Positions 9,894 through 17,587 are shown, counted from the first letter of the stretch. The stretch is 33,856 nucleotides of DNA from Alicyclobacillus kakegawensis NBRC 103104 (GCF_001552655.1 NZ_BCRP01000026.1:1-33856); one strand, 5' to 3'. A program made the numbers and translations. Notes: generated from the sequence alone by a model not told the origin.

Positions 9894-10700
9894 CTACGCC
9901 ACCGGGTGCAGGGTCAACACCGGATTTCCCGATCCGGACGAAGGACCGTACCCGTGCAACACCCCTTTGTACTTGCCCTGGAGGACGCCGAGCAACATGG
10001 CGACGTGGCGACCGCCCGCCTCCAAAGTGGCGGCGCGCGCGTACGAGGGCAGCATCTCCCCCGCGGCTTCTAGGTCCCCTTCCACCAAGCGCTGGCAGAA
10101 CTCTTTGTCCAGCGCCTGCTCCGTCCGATTGGGCCAGTTGTGCGCTCCCCGGCGCAGGTTGTGGGCCAAGGCGCCGCTGGCCACAAACACGGTGCGCAGC
10201 GGCGATTCGCGCAGCACCTGCCCGATGACCCGCCCCCACTCTTGCGTTTCAGCCAGCGAGGCGGCCCAGCAGACCGACAGATCGACCACCGGAATCTTGC
10301 GCCGCGGCAACAGATAGCGCAGCGGCACCACCGTGCCGTAATCCCAGATGTACGAGGGGTCGTCAATGCCGACAATGGGCAGCCCTTGTGCCTTCCCGGC
10401 CGCGACGAGTTGCTGGGCCAGTTCAGGGTGGCCTGGATAATCGTACGGGACATCGCTGATAAGATCCGGACATTCGACGGCCGTCAGCACCCCCGTGTGG
10501 CGCGCGCCCGCGTCCACGTAGTGCTCGAAACTGGACATCCAGTGGCAGGACACCAACACCATCACGTCCGCTTCCACCTGCTCGATGATCTCGGCCGTCT
10601 TGCGCATGGCCTCCACCATCGGACGCTGAAACTCGGGGATCTTGTCCTCGTGGCAAATGCGCGGGGTGTGAGGCGAAATCATGGCCAACTCGAGACTCAT
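9894..10700 (-). CDS. praA: Class III (LigB-type) extradiol ring-cleavage dioxygenase, likely protocatechuate 2,3-dioxygenase
   Basis: This 268-residue protein has the LigB-type start ELAMISPHTPRI with His11, then SCHW with His53, the DYGTVVPL block (120-127), SGALAHNL with His180 as probable acid/base, and Glu227 in the C-terminal region. Together these outline the metal site and base of class III extradiol dioxygenases. It would open a catechol-type ring next to the two hydroxyl groups. It is the promoter-proximal gene of the operon, with ribosome-binding site GGGAGGGGACCATAG. The carboxylated substrate is inferred from the ACMSD-like gene at the operon end. Homoprotocatechuate or catechol remain possible. 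Confidence 0.82.
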   Translation of the reverse strand: MSLELAMISPHTPRICHEDKIPEFQRPMVEAMRKTAEIIEQVEADVMVLVSCHWMSSFEHYVDAGARHTGVLTAVECPDLISDVPYDYPGHPELAQQLVAAGKAQGLPIVGIDDPSYIWDYGTVVPLRYLLPRRKIPVVDLSVCWAASLAETQEWGRVIGQVLRESPLRTVFVASGALAHNLRRGAHNWPNRTEQALDKEFCQRLVEGDLEAAGEMLPSYARAATLEAGGRHVAMLLGVLQGKYKGVLHGYGPSSGSGNPVLTLHPVA

Positions 10701-10838
10701 CTATGGTCCCCTCCCGTTTTTCAAGTGGCGCCGCAAGGATGGGAAGACCCGGCGCCCGCCCCCGTCCTTCCCCAGCGCCACGATATGAATCCGTTTTCTC
10801 AGCCATCGTAGCACCGATAGAAGGAAGAGACTACAGGG

Positions 10839-10859
10839 CTGTTCCTGTCTGCGGAACAG
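10839..10859. promoter_or_regulatory. Inverted repeat CTGTTCC-N7-GGAACAG upstream of the meta-cleavage operon
   Basis: Two perfect 7-base arms lie about 140-160 bases before the praA start, between the divergent praA and ABC operons. The repeat has the size of a dimeric regulator site, and GTTCC/GGAAC-type palindromes occur among IclR-family operators. The IclR gene at 12994 is the obvious candidate regulator. No convincing promoter for praA was found; the rest of 10701-10908 shows no gene. Confidence 0.45.
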
Positions 10860-10908
10860 GCGCCAAGGCCAACGCGATTGTGACGCCCTCAGGCTCCCTA
10901 TAAGCCGT

Positions 10909-10938
10909 TTGACAGGAAGTGTCCTAGTGTACTATTGT
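10909..10938 (+). promoter_or_regulatory. Sigma-A promoter of the ABC-2 transporter/YtrA-like operon
   Basis: TTGACA (10909-10914) is a perfect -35 box and is followed after 18 bases by TATTGT (10933-10938). The -10 box lies inside the repressor palindrome 10925-10950. It sits about 70 bases before the permease start codon. Confidence 0.65.
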
Positions 10939-10950
10939 ATTAGTACACTA
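10925..10950. promoter_or_regulatory. Operator palindrome for the YtrA-like GntR repressor
   Basis: TAGTGTACT (10925-10933), 8 bases, and AGTACACTA (10942-10950) form a perfect 9-base inverted repeat across the promoter -10 region. It contains AGTGTA and TACACT half sites as reported, from memory, for Bacillus subtilis YtrA, though with a 12-base spacing here. Autorepression by the GntR protein encoded at 11810 is the natural reading. Confidence 0.75.
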
Positions 10951-11008
10951 TTTCTCTAGGGCATGGATGACGGACACCCCGCCATGCCAACCACGAGGGA
11001 GGATGCCT

Positions 11009-11806
11009 ATGTCGTCTTGGCTGACCATCCTGCGCAAAGACCTGCGCCTGAGCCGAAACAACGACCTCGTGTCACTCATCGGCATCGTGGTCATAGAAAG
11101 CCTTCTCCTGTATCTGGCGTATCGCACACACGACGGAGGCGCCACGGCGCTGACTCTGTCCCTTTTGCTGCTGCACGCGTTCTTTCTGCCGATTTACGTG
11201 TACATGAGCCTCGCGCGCGAGTGGCGCAAGACGTCGCCGTTGTGGCTGCACCTGCCGCAGCCCGGATGGGCCCTGTTGGCGTCCAAGTTTGCCAGCGGAC
11301 TGATTCAGATGCTGATCTCCTTTTGCGTCACCGGTCTCGGCACTGTCTGGATTGTCGCCGTGGACGATGCACACCTCAGAGCGCTTGCGCGCATCACCGA
11401 TGCGCAGATATTCTACTTTGACTTGCAACTGGCGTGCCTGTTGACGGCCGCCGTGTTCGCCCTCGCCATCTACATGGCCATCTGGGCCGCCCTGGTCTCG
11501 CTGGTGATGCAGGCCACCAGACATCAACTGGGCCGCTGGCGCTGGCTGGTCGGTTTGGGGATTGTGGGGCTGGGCACCTGGGGTGTCGGCGCCCTTGAGC
11601 ACTCCAGACCGTACCATTGGCTGTCGGATTGGGGCCGATGGCCCATCACCCTCACTGTGCCCGACCGCTGGACATGGCCCGGACATGGGCCGCACACTTT
11701 GTCCCTGTATCATTTTTATGCAGGAGACCTGCTGTGGTCGCTCGTGCTGCTGGCGGTGGTCTACGCCGTCTGCGCCTGGTTGTTGGACAAAAAGGTAGAG
11801 GTGTGA
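11009..11806 (+). CDS. ABC-2 type transporter membrane permease
   Basis: This 265-residue protein begins with a short cytosolic segment (WLTILRKDLRLSRNND) followed by about six hydrophobic segments, the layout of ABC-2 permeases encoded with YtrA-type regulators. It would form the membrane channel energised by the ATPase at 12205. The ATG at 11009 is preceded by GAGGGAGGATGCCT; an earlier in-frame ATG would overlap that ribosome-binding site. The next gene starts four bases after the stop. No substrate can be read from sequence; homologous systems respond to cell-envelope stress or export antimicrobials. Confidence 0.75.
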   Translation: MSSWLTILRKDLRLSRNNDLVSLIGIVVIESLLLYLAYRTHDGGATALTLSLLLLHAFFLPIYVYMSLAREWRKTSPLWLHLPQPGWALLASKFASGLIQMLISFCVTGLGTVWIVAVDDAHLRALARITDAQIFYFDLQLACLLTAAVFALAIYMAIWAALVSLVMQATRHQLGRWRWLVGLGIVGLGTWGVGALEHSRPYHWLSDWGRWPITLTVPDRWTWPGHGPHTLSLYHFYAGDLLWSLVLLAVVYAVCAWLLDKKVEV

Positions 11807-11809
11807 GTC

Positions 11810-12208
11810 ATGGGTGATGACTTTCGCTCGCCGCAGCCCATCTATCTGCAACTGGCGGATAGAATCTGCCGGGAAATTGTCCGCGGAGACCGCAAGCCTG
11901 GTGACAAACTGCCGTCCGTCCGCGACATGGCGATGGCGGCGGGCGTCAATCCCAACACCGTGCAGCGTGTGTACGCGGAATTGGAGCGGATGCAGGTGGC
12001 ACAGACCCGGCGAGGACAGGGGACGTTTGTCACAGAAGATGGAGCGAGGTTGCGCACACTGCGCGAAGAACTGATGCACGAGCGGATCGCCTCCTTTGTC
12101 AGGGACATGACGGAGATGGGCTTTCGCCAGGAGGAAATTGTCGAGGGCGTGCGGGCCCACATAAAGCGCGGCCCGGACGCTGCACAACAAGGAGGAAAAA
12201 CGGAGTGA
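11810..12208 (+). CDS. GntR-family transcriptional repressor, YtrA subfamily
   Basis: The 132-residue protein has an N-terminal winged helix (about residues 8-76) with the GntR signature PIYLQLADRICREIVRG, LPSVRDMAMAAGVNPNTVQRVYAELE and RRGQGTFV. The remaining 55 residues are helical with no large effector domain, which defines the YtrA type. It lies between the permease and ATPase genes of a transport operon, and its stop overlaps the ATPase GTG start by four bases (GTGA). A perfect palindrome on the operon promoter (10925-10950) is its likely binding site. The inducing signal is unknown; cell-wall antibiotics induce the B. subtilis relative. Confidence 0.9.
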   Translation: MGDDFRSPQPIYLQLADRICREIVRGDRKPGDKLPSVRDMAMAAGVNPNTVQRVYAELERMQVAQTRRGQGTFVTEDGARLRTLREELMHERIASFVRDMTEMGFRQEEIVEGVRAHIKRGPDAAQQGGKTE

Positions 12209-12945
12209 AGCCGTCATCCATCGTCCAATTTGAACAGGTGTCGAAGCGCTACCGCTTCCGGTACGCTGTGCGGGACCTCACCTTCTCGTTGCCAGCCGGG
12301 CGCATCATCGGCATGATTGGCGCCAACGGCAGCGGCAAATCGACGACGCTCAAGCTGATGGCCGGACTCATCCGCCCGAGCCGCGGCCGCGTGTACGTTT
12401 GCGGTCAACAGGCAGAGCGGCGGATGAGCCGCTGCGTTTCCTATATGTCGGATATGGATGCCCTGTACGGGTTCTACACGGCGGCCGAACTGATAACGTT
12501 CCACGAGCGCTTGTTCCCCGATTTTGACGCCGCCAAGGCGCGCGAGATGCTCGCATTCATGCGCCTTCTGCCAGGCCAGCGGGCCGGAGATCTGTCCAAA
12601 GGGAACCTGGGACGACTGAAGATGGTGCTGGCGTTGTCCCGTACGGCGCCCTTAGTATTGATGGACGAACCGCTCTCCGGTCTTGATCCGCTGGTGCGGC
12701 AATCGATTCTCAAAGGGCTCTTGTCCTTTGTGGACCTGAGCCGGCAAACGCTCATCATGTCCACCCACGAGGTGGCGGAAATCGAACCGCTGCTTGATAC
12801 CGCCGTACTGATGGCCGACGGACACGTGGTGGACATCCGCGACATTGACGAGCTGAGAACCGAGTACGGATTGACACTGGTGGACTGGATGGCGGAGCGG
12901 TTGTCCAGGCCCGGCACAGGCTATACCGGCGCCAATCAAGCGTGA
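12205..12945 (+). CDS. ABC transporter ATP-binding protein
   Basis: This 246-residue ATPase has Walker A GANGSGKST (39-47), an unusual signature LSKGN (130-134) in place of LSGGQ, Walker B LVLMDE (150-155), a D-loop SGLDP and an H-loop STHE. LSKG-type signatures are common in ABC-2 exporters regulated by YtrA-type repressors. It works with the permease encoded at 11009. The GTG start is preceded by AAGGAGG with nine bases spacing and overlaps the regulator gene by four bases. The gene order permease-regulator-ATPase differs from B. subtilis ytr, where the regulator comes early in the operon. Confidence 0.93.
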   Translation: MKPSSIVQFEQVSKRYRFRYAVRDLTFSLPAGRIIGMIGANGSGKSTTLKLMAGLIRPSRGRVYVCGQQAERRMSRCVSYMSDMDALYGFYTAAELITFHERLFPDFDAAKAREMLAFMRLLPGQRAGDLSKGNLGRLKMVLALSRTAPLVLMDEPLSGLDPLVRQSILKGLLSFVDLSRQTLIMSTHEVAEIEPLLDTAVLMADGHVVDIRDIDELRTEYGLTLVDWMAERLSRPGTGYTGANQA

Positions 12946-12993
12946 TAGAATGAGGGCAAGCAAGCGCATTCATTACCGGGAGTGGTGGCGGCT

Positions 12994-13791
12994 ATGCAGG
13001 GACAGACACCCGCAGACGGGCAGGAACCTGCACTCCGATCTCTGACCACGGCGCTGCGCGTGCTGCAGTGTTTCTCCATGGAAGAGCCGGAACTGGGTGT
13101 GACCGAAATCGCGCTGCGATTGGGGGTTGGCAAGAGCACCGTGCACCGGATCTTGACGACTCTTGAGCGCAACGGCTTCGTGCGCAAAGACGAAACCACC
13201 CGCCGCTATCGGCTCGGCCTGTCGGTGCTCACCCTGGGCGGCATCCTGATGTCCAACCTGGAAATCTACCGCGAGGGCCAGCACCTGTTGGAGAGTTTCG
13301 TAAACCGATTTGATGAGACCGTCCACCTGGCTGTGTTGGAAGGCCTGTCAACCGTCTACGTGAGCAAGATAGAGTCCAAACACCCGGTGCCCATGCTGAC
13401 CCACCTGGGCCGCAAGAACCCGCTGCACTGTACCAGCTCCGGCAAGGCCATCCTTGCCTTTCAAGAGGATGAGTTGATCCAGGAGGTCATCCGGCGCGGC
13501 CTCACCCGCTACACACGCACCACCATCACCGACCCGGAGCAGCTTTTGCTCCGACTGGAGGACATCCGCCGCCAAGGCTTTGCCACCAGTGAAGGAGAGT
13601 TGCGGGACGGGGTATCGTCGGTGGCCGTGCCGGTGCGCGACTACACGCGCAAGGTGGTGGGCGCGGTCACGGTGGTCGGGCCGACCTACCGTTTCACGCC
13701 CGACAAGGTGAGAACGTTGGCCCGCCAGTTGTTGGATGTAGGACGAGAGATCTCCACACGATTGGGCTATTATGTGCGCCGCAGCCCCTGA
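12994..13791 (+). CDS. IclR-family transcriptional regulator
   Basis: The 265-residue protein starts with a winged helix-turn-helix (about residues 14-75: SLTTALRVLQCFS, VTEIALRLGVGKSTVHRILTTLERNGFV) and continues with the IclR effector domain, including HCTSSGKAILAF and GVSSVAVPVRD. Members commonly control aromatic-acid catabolism and bind a pathway intermediate. The chosen ATG follows GGGAG and GGTGG stretches; GTG codons at 12982 and 12985 are alternatives. It lies 48 bases after the ABC operon on the same strand and may be partly cotranscribed. Two catabolic groups lie nearby, the pra operon and the sugar cluster; the pra operon, with an unassigned palindrome upstream, is the better candidate target. 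Confidence 0.92.
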   Translation: MQGQTPADGQEPALRSLTTALRVLQCFSMEEPELGVTEIALRLGVGKSTVHRILTTLERNGFVRKDETTRRYRLGLSVLTLGGILMSNLEIYREGQHLLESFVNRFDETVHLAVLEGLSTVYVSKIESKHPVPMLTHLGRKNPLHCTSSGKAILAFQEDELIQEVIRRGLTRYTRTTITDPEQLLLRLEDIRRQGFATSEGELRDGVSSVAVPVRDYTRKVVGAVTVVGPTYRFTPDKVRTLARQLLDVGREISTRLGYYVRRSP

Positions 13792-13872
13792 CGCGTGTAC
13801 CGGACAGACTCAAGCCGCCTGCGGCCAAGAGCCGCGCGGTGATGAGCCGGCCGACCGGGAACGAGGTGTTAC

Positions 13873-14064
13873 ATGAAAGAACACATGCTCGCTTTTTTGA
13901 TTGCGCTCGTCATTGTCCTCTCGATGGTATTGCCCCTGTTCTCCCACAATGGCGGCGGACCCATGGGAACAGTCTATCCATCGCGTTCCCGGGTCTTTGT
14001 CTCCCCCCACGTCGGTGGAATTGGAGGGATGGGCATGCGCGGGGGACGTGGCGGCCGCAGGTGA
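13873..14064 (+). CDS. Small membrane-anchored glycine-rich peptide, function unknown
   Basis: The 63-residue product has a hydrophobic N-terminal segment (LAFLIALVIVLSMVLPLF, residues 6-23) after MKEHM, then a short tail rich in Gly, Met, Ser and Arg that ends GGMGMRGGRGGRR. This could be a membrane anchor or uncleaved signal with a basic external tail. GAGGTG lies four bases before the ATG. It follows the IclR gene and converges on the kinase gene, with only three bases between stop codons. No family was recognised. Because it is short and there is an open frame on the other strand, the call rests on ribosome-binding site and composition. Confidence 0.5.
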   Translation: MKEHMLAFLIALVIVLSMVLPLFSHNGGGPMGTVYPSRSRVFVSPHVGGIGGMGMRGGRGGRR

Positions 14065-14067
14065 CCG

Positions 14068-15567
14068 CTACGGTCCCTGCGCAGTTACGGGGGAATCCTC
14101 TGTCGTCAGGCCCAAAGCGCCTGCCAGCTGTTGAAACCGGCGCAGCCGCTCCGTCCACAGGGTGTGCCGGCGCGGGTCAGGCTGGTGCAACTCCTCGGGC
14201 GCTGGTGGCGCCACGTCATTCCAGGTCCGCCATCGCGCACAGATCTCCGCCCACAGGACGGCCCCCAGGGTGGAAGCGTCCGCGGCTTCGGCCGTCTGCA
14301 CCGGCACGCCGAACACATCCGCCGCCAATTGCCGCGTCCACGGCAGAGCAAACAGCTTGCCGCAGGCCACCACACGCTCTGGCTGCCCCACCCCCTGCAT
14401 CAGCCGCTCGGCCATCCAGCGGGCGTTGAGCAACACCCCTTCGACAGCCGCGCGCACCACGTGCTCAGGGCGGTGCTGTGTGGTGAGTCCTATCAACGCC
14501 CCCGTCGCTGCGGCATTCCACAAGGGCGCCCGTTCGCCCGCTACATACGGCAGATAAACAAGAGTACCGCTCTCCACCGCTCCCGCTTGGGCCAACAGCT
14601 CCGGCAGAGGCGGTGCTGCAGCCGCGTTGAACAGACTCCGATGCAAATGGTCCAGGACCACTCCGCCGCTGTTGCTGGGCGCCCCCACGACGTACCGGCC
14701 CGTAGTTAAGATGTAGGAAAACAGACGTGTCTCTGGATCGGCTACGGGCCGGGCGCTGCCCACACGGACCGCACAACTGGTGCCAATGGTCAACACCATC
14801 GCCCGGTGGTCCACGACGCCCACGCCCAGGTTGGCCAGGACGCCATCCGACGCGCCGATATTCATGCTGACCGACGCGTCCAGACCGAGCGCGGCCAGTT
14901 CGCTCCCGGCTTCCGGATGACGGGAGTGGGATGTGGGCACCGGTTGGCTCAAGCGGTCGGCGTCGACACCGGCTAGGGTAAGCGCTTGTTCGTCCCACAC
15001 CTGGCGGCGAATGTCGAACAAGCCGGTGGCGCTGGCCATCGAATGGTCAATCACCCACTCCCCAAACCAACGGTGCCAGATCCACTCCTTGATGGAGACA
15101 AACCGGGCGGCCTGGTTGAACACTTCCGGCCGCTCCTCGCGCAGCCAGACCAATTTCGGCAGCGGCGACATCGGATGGATGGGCGTGCCTGTGCGCCCAT
15201 ACACCCCGCGTCCGAGGGAAGTTGCCCATATGGCGTCGGCCTGGGGCGTGGCCCGAGTGTCCAACCACGTGAGCGCGCCGGTCAAGGGGCGCCCCGCGGC
15301 ATCCACCGCGAGCAGACTGTGCATGGCCGCACTGAAACCGACGCAGCGGACACGACCGCCCACGAGCTGCGCGCTCACCTCACCCAGCGCCTCCATGACC
15401 GCTCCATGTACCGCGCGCACGTCCTGCTCGCGAGCTCCTTGTACGTCCGCCGGCAGCATCGCCACGCGGCGGCTGGCGCGCACCGCCGGCGCGCCGTCTA
15501 AAAAGGCTATCACCTTGACAGAGGTGGTCCCAATGTCAATCCCGAGGCTGTATTCGGCCTGTCCCAT
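14068..15567 (-). CDS. FGGY-family carbohydrate kinase, gluconokinase/xylulokinase type
   Basis: This 499-residue kinase has the actin-fold phosphate-1 motif LGIDIGTTSVKVIAF near the N-terminus, HSLLAVDAAGRPLTGALTWLDTRA (about 107-130), the LTIGTSCAVRV and YLPYVAGERAPLW blocks, and the C-terminal VVACGKLFALPWTRQLAADVFGVPV segment typical of FGGY kinases. It phosphorylates a sugar or sugar acid using ATP; gluconate is the best guess from overall likeness. It lies downstream of the dehydrogenase, isomerase and ThuA genes but is separated from them by a 160-base gap holding a terminator-like hairpin, so its expression may be uncoupled or reduced. Confidence 0.85.
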   Translation of the reverse strand: MGQAEYSLGIDIGTTSVKVIAFLDGAPAVRASRRVAMLPADVQGAREQDVRAVHGAVMEALGEVSAQLVGGRVRCVGFSAAMHSLLAVDAAGRPLTGALTWLDTRATPQADAIWATSLGRGVYGRTGTPIHPMSPLPKLVWLREERPEVFNQAARFVSIKEWIWHRWFGEWVIDHSMASATGLFDIRRQVWDEQALTLAGVDADRLSQPVPTSHSRHPEAGSELAALGLDASVSMNIGASDGVLANLGVGVVDHRAMVLTIGTSCAVRVGSARPVADPETRLFSYILTTGRYVVGAPSNSGGVVLDHLHRSLFNAAAAPPLPELLAQAGAVESGTLVYLPYVAGERAPLWNAAATGALIGLTTQHRPEHVVRAAVEGVLLNARWMAERLMQGVGQPERVVACGKLFALPWTRQLAADVFGVPVQTAEAADASTLGAVLWAEICARWRTWNDVAPPAPEELHQPDPRRHTLWTERLRRFQQLAGALGLTTEDSPVTAQGP

Positions 15568-15649
15568 CTCTCACACCCCTCGGCGACTCCGTGGTGCCCG
15601 TCTGGATGCCCCGCCACCCGTCCTGCCATGTGGAGATCAAGCATCATGT

Positions 15650-15695
15650 AAAGCGCAGGCAACCCGGACGGCCAGGGCCGCTCGGGCTGCCTGCG
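15650..15695 (-). terminator. Terminator-like hairpin between the dehydrogenase and kinase genes
   Basis: CGCAGGCA (15654-15661) pairs with TGCCTGCG (15688-15695), and inside it CCCG (15663-15666) pairs with CGGG (15683-15686). On the minus strand the stem is followed by CTTTA. It stands 82 bases upstream of the kinase ATG and could cause partial termination after the dehydrogenase gene. Confidence 0.55.
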
Positions 15696-15727
15696 GTGCT
15701 CCCTCCGGTCGGCAGGCGCGGGGTGGA

Positions 15728-16774
15728 TTAACCGATGCGCACCGCTTCCCCGGTTTCTGCCGATTGATAGACGGCGTTGATGATTTTCTGCAGGGTCACA
15801 CCCTGCTCCGGAGTCGCCAGCGGTTTGGGGCCGCCCAGGCATGCGGCCACAAACGCCTCGACCTCGGCCTCATGGCCGCCTTTTTTCGGCAGGTACACGG
15901 GAGTCACGTCAATTAGGGTGTCTTGCTTCTCCTGGTAGATCTTCAGCGGGAAGACGTCGGCTCCGCCCTCCACGCCCATCAGCTGCACCTGCATCACGTC
16001 CGCTTTCTCGACGTTCGCCGCAAACGCGGCCTCCAGCACCAGTGTGGCCCCGTTTTTGAAGCGGATGAAACCACGGGCCATATCTTCCACCGTGAAGTTC
16101 TGCCAGTCCCATTGCCCAAGCAAGCCGACACCTTTGCGGGTGCCGAGGCGCTGATAGGTGCTGCCCATCACCAGCTCGGGCTCCGGATAACCCATCAGGT
16201 GCAGTGCCGTATCCAGCATGTGCACACCGATGTCAATCAAAGCGCCGCCACCCTGCAGTTCCTTGTTCGTGAACACTCCCCAACCGGGGATGCCGCGGCG
16301 GCGCACCGCATGGGAACGAGCGGCGTAGACCTCGCCCAATTCGCCCGCGTCGATGAACCGTTTGAGCGCCAGCACCTCCGGCGTATAGCGGTAGTGCAAG
16401 CCATAGGTCAGTATCTTGCCGGAGCGAGCCGCCGCCTCCGCCATCGCCTCGGCCTCCGCCACCGTCATCGCCGGGGGTTTCTCGCACAGGACGTTACAGC
16501 CCGCCTGCAGCGCCGCGATGGCGGCCGGCGCGTGGAACTTGTTGGGTGTGCAGACGCTGACTGCGTCCAACTCCACCTCGCGCAACATCTGTTCGTAATC
16601 GGCATAGTGGTGCCGAATGCCAAACTGCTCGGCCGCCTGCCGGGCCCGTTCGTGGGCCACGTCGGCAATGGCCACCAATTCCACCTTGTCCGCCTGCTTC
16701 TGATAATTGGGCAGATGAATCGACTGGGCGATTCCCCCCGCGCCTATGACGCCTACTCGCAACTTGTCCGCCAT
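15728..16774 (-). CDS. Gfo/Idh/MocA-family NAD(P)-dependent sugar dehydrogenase
   Basis: The 348-residue oxidoreductase opens with the dinucleotide-binding LRVGVIGAGGIAQSIHLPNYQ, carries the catalytic EKPPAMTVAEAEAM motif near residue 95, and has GGALIDIGVHMLDTALHLMG in the C-terminal sheet domain. Members oxidise or reduce sugars, inositols or pseudo-disaccharides; the substrate is not readable. The ATG read as MADKLRVG follows AGGAGGTCAACTGCAG. The isomerase/epimerase stop is 30 bases upstream. With that gene and the ThuA-like gene it resembles modules that process 3-keto sugars or trehalose-like glycosides. Confidence 0.92.
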   Translation of the reverse strand: MADKLRVGVIGAGGIAQSIHLPNYQKQADKVELVAIADVAHERARQAAEQFGIRHHYADYEQMLREVELDAVSVCTPNKFHAPAAIAALQAGCNVLCEKPPAMTVAEAEAMAEAAARSGKILTYGLHYRYTPEVLALKRFIDAGELGEVYAARSHAVRRRGIPGWGVFTNKELQGGGALIDIGVHMLDTALHLMGYPEPELVMGSTYQRLGTRKGVGLLGQWDWQNFTVEDMARGFIRFKNGATLVLEAAFAANVEKADVMQVQLMGVEGGADVFPLKIYQEKQDTLIDVTPVYLPKKGGHEAEVEAFVAACLGGPKPLATPEQGVTLQKIINAVYQSAETGEAVRIG

Positions 16775-16804
16775 CTGCAGTTGACCTCCTGTCTCCATCC
16801 ACGC

Positions 16805-17587
16805 TCAGCGGGCGGTCACGATTCCGTTTTCGCGCAGCCACTGCATGCTTTTGGCCACATCGGCCAGCGGATCCGACTCAGAGTAATCCTGCTCGACAAT
16901 CAACCACTCCACGCCGGCCGCGTCCGCCGCCTCGACGACCGCGCGCAACTGTATGTCGCCATCGCCCAGCGGCACGGTCTGGACTTCCCCGTCGGCTCCG
17001 CGGCGGATGTCTTTGAGATGGATGAGCGGTACACGGCCCGCGTAGCGTGCCAAATAAGCGTTCGCACTCTGACCGGCCCGCTCGGCCCAGCAGGTGTCCA
17101 GCTCCACACACACCAAGTCGGCCTCCGTGGCCGCAAACAGCGCATCAAACAACCACTGATCGCCGACCTTTTCCTCGAACTCGAACCAGTGATTGTGGTA
17201 GCCAAACCGAATGCCGACGTCCCGGAACGCCCGACCGGCCCGTTCCAGCACCGTCAGGGTGTGCTGCCACGCCTCTGGCTGACTTGGATTGAAGCGACAG
17301 GCGGGATCGAGATACGGACAGACCGCGTAACGGCTGCCCAGAGCTTCCTGATACGCCACCTCTTCCGCCAAACGGGTGTCCAGCGCTTCGAAACTGATGT
17401 GGCTTCCCACCGCGGTCAGCCCCAACTCATCCAGCACCGCCCGCAGGTCCACGGCCGATAAACCGCCGTACTCGGCAAACTCGACGCCTTGATAACCCAT
17501 CTCAGCAACCCGCCGCAGCGTGCCGACAAAATCCTCTGCCGCCGGCTCGCGCACGGAATACAATTGCAAAGCCACTTGTCTCGCCAT
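16805..17587 (-). CDS. Sugar phosphate isomerase/epimerase family protein (xylose isomerase-like TIM barrel)
   Basis: This 260-residue protein shows the family start VALQLYSVREPAAEDFVGTL, then GVEFAEYGG, FGYHNHWFEFEEKVG, CVELDTCWA and WLIVEQDYSESD. The conserved acidic and histidine residues on successive strands form the metal site. Family members isomerise or epimerise sugars, or process keto-sugar and inositol intermediates. The ATG chosen follows AAAGGACGGCGGATC. It is the first gene after a promoter whose -10 is embedded in a palindrome (17666-17680), so regulated expression with the dehydrogenase downstream is expected. The exact reaction is unknown. Confidence 0.88.
   Translation of the reverse strand: MARQVALQLYSVREPAAEDFVGTLRRVAEMGYQGVEFAEYGGLSAVDLRAVLDELGLTAVGSHISFEALDTRLAEEVAYQEALGSRYAVCPYLDPACRFNPSQPEAWQHTLTVLERAGRAFRDVGIRFGYHNHWFEFEEKVGDQWLFDALFAATEADLVCVELDTCWAERAGQSANAYLARYAGRVPLIHLKDIRRGADGEVQTVPLGDGDIQLRAVVEAADAAGVEWLIVEQDYSESDPLADVAKSMQWLRENGIVTAR

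Noticed and set aside
8175-10073. 632-codon open frame antisense to praB
   Set aside because: It has no recognisable domain, is rich in Arg, His and Leu as antisense frames are, and overlaps three well-supported genes.
3507-10700. 2-Nitrobenzoate / 3-hydroxyanthranilate (nba-type) pathway
   Set aside because: The ACMSD-like decarboxylase and dehydrogenase would fit, but there is no cupin-type 3-hydroxyanthranilate dioxygenase and no 2-aminomuconate deaminase; the dioxygenase is LigB-type.
3507-10700. Plain catechol 2,3-dioxygenase meta pathway
   Set aside because: No class I (vicinal oxygen chelate) dioxygenase is present, and the carboxylate-removing enzyme would have no role.
13810-14010. 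66-codon open frame on the minus strand opposite the small Gly-rich peptide
   Set aside because: It has a charged, low-information composition and no ribosome-binding site; the plus-strand frame has a clear membrane segment and a good site.
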